Made by a program: the position numbers and the translations under genes
The notes under the pieces: generated by a model
Told to the model about the DNA's origin: nothing
The model's input: the letters and a program-made list of their open reading frames with translations, nothing else
The model's database searches: none
Part shown: positions 35,245-46,470 of the stretch, in pieces
Layout: every line of letters starts with the position of its first letter
Position numbering within the stretch: position 1 is the first letter of the stretch
Source: Metallyticus violacea
Taxonomy: Eukaryota > Arthropoda > Insecta > Mantodea > Metallyticidae
Direction: 5' to 3'
DNA length: 64,000 nucleotides
Assembly: GCA_030762175.1 (NCBI GenBank)
Contig: CM060833.1
Coordinates: 69,472,501-69,536,500, forward strand

Positions 35245-36798
35245 AATTTTTAAATATGACAATACACTTTTTATTTAACATTTTTTCATTTTTATTTTTT
35301 AACAAATAACTGCTCATAATGTATTCAAAAATTTAACTTAATTAGTTGTTATTCTGTAAAACATAGTTGCAAAAGGTCAAGTTTTTATGCATACAACATT
35401 TTGATATAATAAGGCATATACAGAAAAGTGCATTGTTTCAGACATTGCAATTAAACAAAAAATAACTCACATTTATAGAAAAATTATGACCTTAAAAACC
35501 TTCAGACTGACAGTCCTTAATCTCTTCCTGTTAATCCTGATGGTCGTTTTCTTTTATTTATTTATTTAACGAATATTGAAAAAAATATCCTTTCTAGAGG
35601 AAATATTTCAAGATTATTGAAGTTTAACTAGGCGAACGTTCCAGAACAGCGGAAGAAGATGGAAAAATAACTGTGACACACACTTTTAAAAAAGGTTTTA
35701 AAAATGCCTATTTTTTCAAAATCAGAAAATATAAAAAAAATTTTAATATCACTATTTTGACTTCCATTGAAAGTTGCACAAGCAAGATTCTTGATTATTC
35801 TGTTACATTAAGAGACAGTCGAATTGTGAACATTAGAGATCAGGTAGAAGAATACAGCGGAAGAAGTTAACGGTCCGCATTTGAAAATGGTTGGAGAAAG
35901 GCTGATTCAAGTTGAGGTACAAAATGAATCTTCTTATCTCTTACTAGAACGGTCATCAAAAGAAATGTGAAGGTATTAAGCATTTCTCAAAACTTTCATG
36001 GTGCGAATAATATTGCTTTGTAAAAAGTTACTGTTTAGATGAAAAATATTTTCCAAAGTTACACCTTTATATAGAGAACATCTCATGTCTTTGGAGAAGA
36101 GAAGAAGAAAAAAAGGGGGGGGGAGAAATCAGCTGGAACATTTGAAGTTAAATAAGGTTCGTAATGGATCGCACTAGGAATAGGAGTTCACCTGGTATCG
36201 TCAACATAGCCCAATAGTTCTGCTATTCATGTCATAAATATTATTATAATTATTTTGGATAGCATATGCTATTTAAGAAATTCACTCTTAAATTTAGATT
36301 CTTGCCATGAAATAATGTCTTTGCGTGGGTTGTTTCTGTATTGTGTTAAGTTTATTCAGACTCCAGGTAATCATGCGAACTGGATCGCTCTAACTGGAAC
36401 TACCTACATATTCCTGCAAGCATCATAGTATAGAATGAGTAAGTGGGCAAACCCATTTTCTTATCTGGACTTTCAGATAGATGGACATATTGCAGTAAAT
36501 ATTATTTTTAAAACAATACACATTTACATTTTGACAAACACATAATCAAAGCCATCAACCTCATACAGAGACACCTATAGCCAATTAAAAGATGGTGCAA
36601 GTGCTGGCGAATTTCCATTAACCCCCCCCCCCCCAAAAAAAAGAAAACCATGCTATCATATTCAGCAAGGCCATTATACCCGCAAAAGCAGTTTAATAGA
36701 AGGCGTCTCAAGAACCTAAAATTGGCAACTTTTGCAATTATAGTTTGAAAGTAATTGCTCCGGATAAACACGGAAGAAATGTAAAACTAAAATTATAT

Positions 36799-36882
36799 AT
36801 CATCGAATGTTTTGTTTTAAATACTGAAAAAATTAAATATATGTATTTTATACATATATTGAAACTGATGATCTAGTTGAGT
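36799..36882 (+). repeat. 84-bp repeat, inverted partner at 44595-44678
   Basis: Runs from ATCATCGAATGTTTTG to CTGATGATCTAGTTGAG. About 95% identical by eye to the reverse complement of 44595-44678. The two copies lie in the introns on either side of Dop1R1 exon 41927-42236. Confidence 0.85.
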
Positions 36883-37023
36883 TGAACTTCATTATTTATT
36901 TTCAAACTCAAATGTTATCAGGAAATAAACTTTTGTAACGGAAATCCTGCTTCTTACGGTCATCAGTAATCCTCAACTCAATTGAATTTGATTATTATTC
37001 CATCTTTATTTTACTGCTGAGTA

Positions 37024-37723
37024 TTTCATGGTTTTGTCGCCCGTTTCATGGTCTACAACTACAATTACAATGAAAATAAGCACATACCTTATGACAGGAG
37101 ATGATGGAAATGTTGTCTTGCTACATCTACACATTATGTTTTAGAAATCTGCCATGCGTCAGTTCTTAATGGAAATACCCAGAGCAGCATTACACATTAA
37201 TCAGGTGTTCAGAAAATGATGCAAGTATGTCATTCCTGAATCATTCTGCATTTACGATAGTCTCTACTGCTCTGTACACATTTTCTGCGAACCATACACC
37301 GATGTTCCTGTTACGCAAGGAGGTTTCGTGTATAAAATCAGAGTCTGTATTGCAGTTCCTGTTATTTTGCATCGAAACTTGACTACATAAGTAAAAAATA
37401 TTAGGGGTTAATCAATTACATCTAGTTACAGAAATATTTGAATATCAGGATCACTTGCCTGCAATGTGTGGAATATGAGTGAACATAAAATTTAAATTGA
37501 TTCATTTCTGGAAAATGAACTGATGCAAGTGAATGTCAATTTTCTAAAAAGATGTCAGAAATGTATGGATGTAGTAAAACAAAATTTCCAACATCTCTTA
37601 TAAAAGGTAAGTGCTTATTTTCATTGTAATTGCGAGAACTTCATAATCAGTTACAGAGATATTAAATCCGCGCAGGATTTGCGCACTTATCAGCTACCAT
37701 GGAACTGGGGACAAAACCATGAA
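37024..37723. mobile_element. Non-autonomous TIR transposon with long inverted ends (family G, copy 1)
   Basis: Ends TTTCATGGTTTTGTC and GACAAAACCATGAAA are perfect inverted repeats. Subterminal parts are also inverted (AATTACAATGAAAATAAGCAC left, GTGCTTATTTTCATTGTAATT right). The interior resembles decayed family G sequence at 42618-43497 and the start of 24790-26150. No transposase frame survives. Confidence 0.75.
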
Positions 37724-38220
37724 AGATCTGGTAAATGCATGTTCAGTCTATATTCTAGCCACAAAGATAGCCCTCGGGGACAATTATGGTGGTCATAATT
37801 TAAGAAACGCTACTATAGTTATTGATTTTACTAAAGCCAGGAAACCATTTTCTGAGCAACAGTACGCTTATTTGAATTATATTTTTTACTTTTTGAGAGC
37901 TTCCATGTTTTTAATTCACATTTTTACAGCAAATACTTCATTTTCATGCTATGTGTCTTAGAATAATTTGATTAAAGATGAAATAACAGTGAGATTATAA
38001 AATCTGACTCAAAATAATTTTTATTTTTTTTACATTTCCCTTGTATTTCTTTTTACCTTTAGTGTGTTTATAGGAAAACGAGCTTAAAATGCAAAGAGCC
38101 CAGTTTTAACTTGTAGCAAACTATCTGGTTGAGGATTTTATAGTTTTTTTTTTTTTCTGAGTGCAAAGTATGAATGTCAGGTAGCTATAATCTTCTTAGT
38201 CACATAGCAGGAAAAAATGT

Positions 38221-38221
38221 A

Positions 38222-38252
<31 letters not shown>

Positions 38253-38265
38253 TTAATAATAATAA
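38221..38265. repeat. AAT microsatellite
   Basis: About 14 AAT units with one interruption. Confidence 0.95.
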
Positions 38266-38504
38266 AATCTTCATTATCAAAAAATCATCAAATAGCAAAC
38301 CTATAATCAACAAAGAATGTCAATAGCAAATGCACAGTAGATGATTGAAAATTGTTATTTTAGTGTGAAAATGCTATTGTTGACTAATGTTAAGTATTTA
38401 GAGCCGTCAGAAGAGTTACATATCATAGTAAAAGTCGAAAAGTCAGCAAATGTCAACTCATTTAGCGATTGTTGAAGTTCAAAGCTTCTCAGTAACCTTT
38501 TTTT

Positions 38505-38562
38505 TTATAACAGTGGTTAAAGCGCCTTTTTACTGTTCAGGCATGACAGGCGGTTTAGTAAA
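38505..38562 (-). repeat. SINE B 3' fragment
   Basis: GTTAAAGCGCCTTTTTACTG and CAGGCATGACAGGCGG match the reversed 3' end of SINE B (GTTTAACGCCCGTTTTTAC...GGCATCACAGGCGG); the rest is absent. Confidence 0.5.
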
Positions 38563-40582
38563 AGTTGAATATATAAATTTCAAATTCGTGATAATTAATA
38601 TTCACTAGTGAAAGTAGACGATTGCTAGTGAACATCAACAAGATCAGGCAATAATAAAGACGACTGAATTGACATCCAAGTTAATATTAGGGGGTACTTA
38701 CTCAAACAAACTTCTGCTACTTGTAACTATTATTTGAGAAATACTTCATGAATATAGAAATAATTATTTAAAACAACTCTCCTCATCTAATACCTAGTTT
38801 GAATAAACTTGCAAGTTCAATAATTTTATTCTTATTAGATGTTAACTGTAATTATTTGATCACTTATTATAGCATAATGTAACATTACGACACTTATAAC
38901 TTCATAGTAATTGTTTTTCTTGCAGCGATATTTTATACGTATGTCTGGAATCTACCGCTTTAAGCTTTTGAGAGGACTTCCTGGTCAATGAGAATTTAGC
39001 CGCTTTTTTATATCTCCTGAGAACAGCAGCTGAATTGAGACCTAGCGTATAGGACACTATCTCTTTTACAAAGTCAACAACAGCTGAAATGGACTTAGAA
39101 TCTTCCCTAGCACGATGCAAGTCTGGAATTGGAATGTAAAAGAGTGCAGTATTTTTACACAGGAGGGAAATATAGATTTGACGAGCGCTTTATCCTTTTC
39201 ATTTCGTTTGACAGACAATAATTGAATGCTTTCTCCCTCAGCTTTCTGACTAATGCTGTAGATTGGTTTGGGTCGGTTAGGATAGGTGCATCCTCTCTAT
39301 TTCCTCTCTCCTCTTTCTGCCTTGAGAACAAGTTGCGTGTATTTCTGGCACTGTATCTTATTCAGCTGCTTCTTCCGAGATATTTTCCAAAGGCTCCCTG
39401 GTATGCTAGATGAAACTATCTCATGCTTTGGAGGGCAAACAAATGTAGCTTTTTAAGGCGATCTCGCAATCCACTACGGAAAGCACATTTTACCTTGAAC
39501 TTGCGTAATTCAAACGATGGTTGCTAAGCGATTTGTGTTGTTCTGCATTCATGTGATTAACACATCTTGATCCGCCATCTCAACATTTTCCTGACTCTAG
39601 GAATGCCTTGCATTTCCGTCGACGATGTTGAAATGTTGCCACAAATTGTTTTGCTATTCTCTTCCATTGTTGGACTGAAGAATTGAAGGTGAACCAAAAG
39701 GGTTTAAAGATGTTAATGTTATTCTCGCACAGTTTTTCAGCCCTCTTTAACTTAAGAGGTTTTAATAAAAAATATTGATTAAATAGTCCTAATATTCTAT
39801 AATGTATTTATGTTCTTAAATTTCTGAGATCAACTTGGCAAATTGCATGGTTTAGGGAACAACATGTTTCTTAACTCTTCTGCTTTTATAATCAAAACTC
39901 ACACCAACTCAAATACATCCGTTATATTCGTGTGCTTTCTTTTCAATTTTTTCGTCATAAAATCTCAACGACAATGCCAATTGCAGCTATGACATCATAC
40001 AAAATTTGATATAGTTTCTCATTGTGAACGAAATACTTAACAAAGGCGGACCTGTTTGCAGGAGATAACAGTCTTTTAGTTACATGTACCTCAAGTACAT
40101 CGTATACAGCTTCGAAAACTATAAGTCAATGTCTTCTTATCAGACATTTGTTTTTCATGCTTTAACTTTATTCACCAGTTCGTTGGACATAATTTACTTC
40201 TCGGGACGTACGATCAGTCCTAAGTTTTTCATAAACATTATTAAGTGCTATTATGTAAATCAAGAAACACAAGCACAAACGAACGCAATGAAAATATCAC
40301 AAGAGCTGACAATTAAATAATTGTTGTACTTTTAGCACATAACAATATTGAGCCTTTACTGAAGCGCGTTACTGAGGGCCCTATCTATCAGGGAATATAA
40401 ATATTTTTACTTAACTTTCACAGTTCATTTAAATGAAGGTCTGCCGTTACTATAAACAATCAACCTTCATAACTTTTGACTTGCTTACATCACGCCAGAC
40501 ATTGGTATATGGTAAATGCACTAACATGTGGTGTAATACAAAAGTAATTTACAGTCTTCAGCGTATAAGTTATTTATTGTAT

Positions 40583-40608
40583 GTATATATATATATATAT
40601 ATATATAC
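40583..40608. repeat. TA microsatellite
   Basis: About 12 TA units, 40 bp outside the PLE-like hairpin. Confidence 0.9.
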
Positions 40609-40646
40609 TATTAATAGAGTAATAAAAGCTTCTAAAAAGCATAAAA

Positions 40647-40908
40647 ACTCATAAAAACACTCAGAGTGCAATATAAGAAGGTTCACATAAAATTTCACAC
40701 TAAAATCCGTAAAATTGAACACTAAAATCACACTATATTTCGAGCTTGGCTCTTGGTCATGAATGGTCATGAAATGAAGTTCATTTTCATCACGTGACCA
40801 AGAGCCAAGCTCGAAATATAGTGTGATTTTAGTGTTCAATTTTACGGATTTTAGTGTGAAATTTTATGTGAACCTTCTTATATTGCACTCTGAGTGTTTT
40901 TTATGAGT
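40647..40908. mobile_element. PLE-like 3'-end inverted pair forming a long hairpin (pair 3)
   Basis: Arms 40647-40759 (113 bp) and 40795-40908 (114 bp) are reverse complements except for one extra T; the loop is 35 bp. Each arm contains GAGC-CAA-GCTC-GAAATATAG. PLE pair 2 has a matching stem/GAAATATAG segment near its 3' end, so each arm is plausibly the last ~110 bp of a PLE. No coding part is left, so a foldback or MITE origin remains possible. Confidence 0.6.
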
Positions 40909-40982
40909 ATATACGGTAAGACTATGTTTGAAGCCAAAGTAAGGTATAGTTAAGCTAATCCATACTAACTCCTACCTTACCA

Positions 40983-41460
40983 AGTGGGGTGGTTTAGGCA
41001 GTAGAGCCATGGACTCCCATTGGGACATCCCGAGTTCAAATTCCTTGAGGCCGGCCATCCTGATCTTGATCGTTTTTTCCCTGGTCGCTTAGGCGAATGA
41101 TGGAATGGATCATCCCTATTTACAAATTTACCGCTCTCCCACATCACATTTCATTCCCTTGGCTCTGTTACAAAATCGAAAGTGTCAGGGCGAGGTGGGA
41201 GAGTGCGTTGTGACGGTGGCTTGTGCTTTGGAATTGTTTCTGCCCCAGCGTCCAGTATAAAAGGATATTTCTGAAGGGCTCGAACTTCGAGGAGGGAAAC
41301 TTTGCCGACGTCGGGATGTTCCATTTAGAAACAATGCCAGGGATCCCAATACACGTCCTTGCCACACCGCCCGTGAATCCTGGTCGCCTGGTGTTTCCTC
41401 CTTCATTCCTTCCTCCCGAAGGAGCCCCCATGGTGGAGTAGGCACAAATGGCCAGCCACT
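40983..41460 (+). repeat. SINE D, longest copy
   Basis: Head GTGGGGTGGTTTAGGCAGTA and CCCGAGTTCAAATTCC, then GAGGCCGGCCATCCTGATC, CCCTGGTCGCTTAGGCGAAT, CTTGGCTCTGTTACAAAATC, GCCCCAGCGTCC, and the 3' module CCTGGTCGCCTGGTGTTTCC...CCCGAAGGAGCCCCCATGG. It ends about 0.5 kb before the downstream edge of Dop1R1 exon 2. Confidence 0.75.
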
Positions 41461-41926
41461 AGGCAGGCTGAAGTATCAAAATATCCTCCTCCGATCCTTT
41501 CAATCCAACTCCTCCCTTAATTTCTACTTCCGTGCTACCTGTTTCATGAAGGAGATCTTTTTTTCTTATTGATACAGCCCGACTATTTATGTCTGAATCT
41601 CTTGCAATCTTTTTTAGTATTAGAGTACGTTTATAATATTTTATTTTGGGAAAAGATAACAGTATATTTTTAGACAATATGGGTATGTTCTTATTTTGTA
41701 AAAACACATTAAATAAAATCAAATGTGGTACAGAATACCTATCCTGGTAATTTTTGTTATTTTGTTTTTGCATTTATTGTGTTGAAACACTGTCTAGACT
41801 CCAGTTTTTAATTTTTCTTGATCGTTTATTTGAACACAATTAATTCAGCATTATGGCAAACTTTATGGAAGACTTAACCCTTTTCGCAAAGTAGCGGGAA
41901 TTATAGGTAAGACTAACGGATATTAC

Positions 41927-42236
41927 CGCAAGGGATCCTTGATGTGAATGTATCGATCTAGCGAGATGGCACAAAGATTGAGGATGGATGCCGTCGAACA
42001 CATCACATCGAAGGCGATCCAGGTGTCGCAGAACTGGGCGCCAAACAACCAGTATCCCAGCAAATCGTTGACAACAGCGAATGTCATGACTAAGGCAGCC
42101 ACGAAGAGGTCCGCGATGGCTAGCGATGCCAGGAACAAGTTGCCTATGCGTCGAAGACCTCTATCCGTGTAGATGGCCACGCAGACGAGGATGTTCCCCG
42201 CGATCGACAAGAAAATTACCAAGGATAGGAAGATAC
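41927..42236 (-). CDS. Dop1R1: Dopamine D1-like receptor, middle coding exon (TM1 to DRY motif)
   Basis: This 310-nt exon is bounded by an acceptor TTGCAG (42237-42242) and a donor GTAATA (from 41926). It starts in codon phase 1 and ends in phase 2, so it joins both neighbours in frame. It encodes TM1 (SIAGNILVC), the first intracellular loop ([10 protein letters not shown]), TM2 with the sodium-site Asp (LAIADLFVA), the ECL1 region ([10 protein letters not shown]), and the TM3 cysteine of the conserved disulfide (FCDTW). Next come the amine-binding Asp ([10 protein letters not shown]) and the G-protein-coupling DRY motif ([13 protein letters not shown]). The match to insect Dop1R1 is close along the whole exon. 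The first ATG within the exon (42222) is an internal Met of TM1, not the start. Inverted repeats in both flanking introns surround this exon. Confidence 0.96.
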
Positions 42237-42617
42237 CTGCAATAAAAAATCAAGTTGAATGTTACTAATTACAATAACACTACCTGTTTGCTTAAACAAT
42301 TCGTAAACTTCTATATACCCCATTATTTGGTCAGTCAATCAACCATTTTAATAAAACTGAAAGTTTGATATTAAATTCCAAGACTGGCCAAATGATACTG
42401 ATATATCAGCACCTCTCACATCCATGGCATTTCATGTTAAGGCTGAAATGTAGCAATTTTTGAAACTTTAATTTAGTGCTAATGATAAATGTAATAACTT
42501 TGATAGAGTGCTTAGGAACTCATAACATAACAGCATAATATTTAATTGCGTTCCAAGGGTTCATGAACAGAAGTATTTTGAATAAAGAACATGTCAAATT
42601 TTGTATTACATACTGGA

Positions 42618-43497
42618 ATTTCGTGTTATATCGCCCTCTTTACGGCAACTGATTGGTCGATTGTCAGAACAGTCAGCGGATGCAATATCCACGCAACTTA
42701 TTCAAGTTTTACCAATTATAAGTAAACTACAATGAAAATTAAATACATACATAATGACAGGAGACGTTGGAAATGTCTGCTACATCCATACATTTCTGAC
42801 ATATTTTTAGAAAACTGTTAATCCCACGCATCAGTTCATGTTCCAAAATTGAGTCAATTTCTCGCCTGATATTTTCTTAAAGTTATTCTAATGTGGGGGG
42901 TTTGTTTCATACGCTTTATTTTTTTAACTTCTTCCTTACATAAATATCAGTGCGTCAAGAGGTAAATATTATATAATTCTGAATTTATGGTATTCTCAAA
43001 CAAGATAGATACTATTACTCTGTATGCATTTGCTGTAGACCATACCAATTTTCTGGTCATGCAAGTAGATTTAATGTATGAAATCGTAATTTTTTACTCC
43101 AATGTCTGTCATTTTGCGTCGAACATGACACGTAAATGGAACGCTGTTTCATTAGTAAATAATTTTAAGTATGGATCATTTACTCTATTATTAAAGTTCC
43201 GTAACATCCAATTATAAACATTTATCGAAATATCAAACCACCTGCCTGAAATTCAAGGGCAAGAGAGTATGCCTTCAAATTTAAATTGATTAAATTTCGG
43301 ATGCGTGTGAATAATTTTCTAAAAATATGTGGATGTGGCAGAACAACATTTCCAACATCGCTTCTGATAAGTTATGTGCTTGTTTTTATAGTAATCGAAG
43401 TTGTAATTGAATCGGTTGCGTGGATATTGCGTCCGCTTCGCCAAGAGCTACCCCTCTGATTGCCGACCGCCAGCTATCATGAAACGAGCGACAAAAA
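42618..43497. mobile_element. Long-TIR transposon (family G, copy 2)
   Basis: Long subterminal inverted repeats: GCAATATCCACGCAAC near 42683 and GTTGCGTGGATATTGC near 43420, with inner parts GGAAATGT-CTGCTACATCCA and TGGATGTGGCAGAACAACATT. Outer ends are diverged, so boundaries are approximate. The interior aligns with 37024-37723. Confidence 0.65.
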
Positions 43498-44079
43498 CAT
43501 GAATCACAGAGTAGCATCATTAGAATTGTATATGTTGCAGAGTATAATTAATTACATATATTTGTTATACAGGCCATGTATACATTATATTTTAATGTGA
43601 AACATGCATTATAAAGTATTCATTAGTATTTTTACATATTAAATATTTATTATTTGTAGTTCCTTGTTAAAATATATAAAGATTTGCAAATCATAGTTAA
43701 AGAAAAAAAAGTTCATTTATAAAGATCTTATTACTTAGGTTTTCTGTAAAAGCAGATTTGTATTTGAAATAAACAGACATTATTATAGCATAAAACTTCC
43801 TTGTAAAACGCATTAAAATCTTTTATTACAGATCATAAGAAAAGCAAAGAAACTTTTCTAATCTTATATTTTTGTATAAAGGTGAAAATGGAATTACACA
43901 TAATAAACCTACAGTGTTTTCAAATGTACGTTTATCTGTTAGAGCCTACTAATCGGTTCCTCTGACCTTCAGTATTCACACCAAAGAGTTAGAGCGTTGT
44001 CTTTGTGCCGTTCGGAAGTTCTTAAGGTGATAAGTAGTGAAATGAAGTATTTTTCCTTTTATATATTAGTGCTGTTATA

Positions 44080-44430
44080 ATGCCAAAAAATCAGTACACA
44101 AAATGTTCATGTGAAAACAAATTCTTGCAGAAAAATGAGAGGGAAATTAGTAAGAAAATTCCCCGGTTACCCTACAAGTAATGATGTACTGTTCGTGATC
44201 TTGTGAATAGTTTTAGGGAAATGTGCTGTTCTCGATCAGAAGCCGAAAGTACACCACCGTGTGCCTACCAATGAGAAATTTGACGAAATTGGAGAAAGAT
44301 TAGACATTTCTGAGAATGCTTGCACGAAAAACCGTATTTTCACAAACCTTGTCTTGGAATGTCACCATACTTTTAAAATTAAAACCAAGTATGATAACCG
44401 TTGTTTAGAAATTGCTGCCAGGTGAAATTT
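44080..44430 (+). pseudogene. Tc1/mariner-type transposase N-terminal remnant
   Basis: ATG at 44080 opens MPKNQYTKCSC. Across stops and frameshifts come TVRDLVNSFRE, DQKPKVHHRVPTNEKFDEIG and ERLDIS, then a mutated LLKL-region. The order equals the HTH and linker of the lineage seen at 24790-26150 (VNkFRETGSVLDqKr...RRVLtEEKLDeIGErLdiSP). The catalytic domain was not found. Confidence 0.55.
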
Positions 44431-44594
44431 GTAAATATCAGAAAATTTCTGCAACTGGATTTGGATAATGTAAGGAATTACTCTACTTACACAGGGAACA
44501 AACACGCATGTTTTCAACAAGACTCCACTACAGCTCATTCGACTTATCTCTCTTTAGCTTTAATTGAGGAAACATTTTAAGATAGGCTCGTTCT

Positions 44595-44678
44595 ACTCAA
44601 CTAGATCATCAGTCTCAATATATGTATAAAATACATATATTTAATTTTTTCAGTATTTAAAACAAAACATTCAATGAT
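44595..44678 (-). repeat. 84-bp repeat, inverted partner of 36799-36882
   Basis: Reverse complement of the copy at 36799-36882, with a handful of mismatches. It lies in the intron upstream of exon 41927-42236. Confidence 0.85.
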
Positions 44679-45005
44679 AGGTGCTACTTAAAATTTACAC
44701 GAGCTCTTGAATTGAGGGGTTATATATCTCCGACTTTTCTGATAAACATTTTACTTCAGGCGTCACGTGGGCTATGCTCCCACCGACGAGCATTGTATTT
44801 TGTCTTGCACAAGTTATTCCCATATATGGTTATATTTTTACTGCCTGCATAAGGGAAATTGCTTTATTAATATTAGCTTTTAATAGGAATATATATGGCA
44901 TAACTTAATGATGGATGAAATAATTTAACTCCAGATAGCAGTATACATTAGAACACACAAGATCAATGACATGTTCCTATAATAAACGATGTATTTATTT
45001 TCTAA

Positions 45006-45901
45006 TACAAAGCCCTCGTTTGGACGCATGTCCGGCTTAACGGGTTTTTACTTGACACCAAAATGCACGCTATTTGCTGGCGGAGTCGGATATTCATAGA
45101 CACTTAAATTCAAGCGCAGAGATTTCTACAGCACACCAAACACCAATGTTTTGGTCTTACAATTAAATTTCGTGTAACAGATCGGCTTTTCTGTACTCCA
45201 TAATCTATTGTTTTGTATCGCTACATGGCCATATAAATAAAACCCGCTTCGCCCTTAAAAAAATAATTTAACGGGGACAGTAGAGCGAACATTATGATCC
45301 AATACCCAATTGCAGAAATGAACTCTACTCATGTTATCACATGGTTGCAATTTCTGAACTACAGTTACTTATAGGGTTTTAATTTTAAAAGTTTAGTGGC
45401 ATTCCATGCCGAGATTTGCGAAATTCCTGATTCCTGTGCAAATTTTCTCAGAGAGTTTTTTGGACTTCGTTCTAACTTTTCTCCGATGTCATCGAATTTT
45501 TCCTCTTTAAGAACACGGCGTCTTACTTTCGTTTATTATCAGGAACAGATCCCGTTTCCCTTAATCTATTCACATGATTACAAACTGTTCCTCTGTGAGG
45601 CGCACGAACAGCAGAAAATCTGTCTATACATCTTACTTCTCTACAAGAGTTTGCTGTCACATAGGAATCATACACGAAGATTCTATGTGCTAAAGTATAC
45701 GAAATTTTTGGCATTATAATAGTACTTACACTCTATACCACTGAAACACGTGATCTCACAACGTTGAACTTCTGTACAGCACAAAGACTTCGCGTCAGCA
45801 CCACGGAGAGGCGGGAAAGGGGAGTGGGGAACAGAACCGGTTTGAAACAGCACAGGCGAATCCTCTTTAAACCGGTCACGCGATCAAATAATGGCTCTGT
45901 A
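45006..45901 (-). mobile_element. TIR DNA transposon, Tc1/mariner-type, degenerate (family F, copy 2)
   Basis: Ends TACAAAGCCCTCGTTTGGAC and, reversed, TACAGAGCCATTATTTGATC continue inward as GTCCGGCTTAA / GACCGGTTTAA. On the minus strand the transposase N-terminus is partly open from 45714: MPKISYTLAHRI..YDSYV, then APHRGTVCNHVNRLRETGSV (helix-turn-helix). A frameshifted RRRVLKEEKFDDIGEKLE and SLRKFAQESGIS follow, and LLKLKPYK. The DDE catalytic region is lost. Confidence 0.78.
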
Positions 45902-46387
45902 TTTCGTTCCCTAACATTTAATTTTATTTTTTTATTCTGTGATAATTTTGGGTACTTTAGTATCCTTCAGTACATTATTATAATGTTTTAGTTGCATTTT
46001 CCGACTACCAATTGTTATTTTTACTTTTTATTTTTGGTATATTTGATAGATATAACTACTTTAATTATCTAATTTAACCATTAAGTATTTTATTTTTTAT
46101 TAACAACAGTACAATCAAAATTTACACTTAATAAAAGGGAGAAAGGCTCGGTGAAAATACACAAATAAAATATTTTTATATGACATTTTCTCGGAACTGA
46201 CCATTGTTATTTCTCTCTACCCTGCTACCTACGTTTCTTTTCCAGCTGAGAATATCATCAGTGAAGGGAGCAGTGATGCTGCGGATCAACTCTCAGGTCA
46301 ATGCGCCTCGAACTGACGGTGCTTGGTCGTGATAAGGTGTCCATTTTCTCATAACAGTACATATAGTAAGTTGACAGAAGTAGGCTA

Positions 46388-46388
<1 letters not shown>

Positions 46389-46429
<41 letters not shown>

Positions 46430-46470
46430 TACTACTATTATTATTACTATCATCATCATTATTACTGAAA
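46389..46470. repeat. TTA/CAT microsatellite
   Basis: About 13 ATT units grading into ACT and ATC triplets. Confidence 0.95.

Larger units (their letters stand above)
32678..41926 (-). other. Intron between the last two Dop1R1 coding exons (9.2 kb)
   Basis: GT-AG intron splitting the Arg codon just after the DRY region (phase 2). It contains a SINE D copy (33018-33452), a SINE B copy (34989-35244), a SINE B fragment (38505-38562), an 84-bp repeat (36799-36882) with an inverted partner in the other intron, a TIR transposon (37024-37723), an AAT microsatellite, a 113-bp-arm hairpin (40647-40908) and another SINE D (40983-41460). The remaining AT-rich sequence shows no coding signal. Confidence 0.9.
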
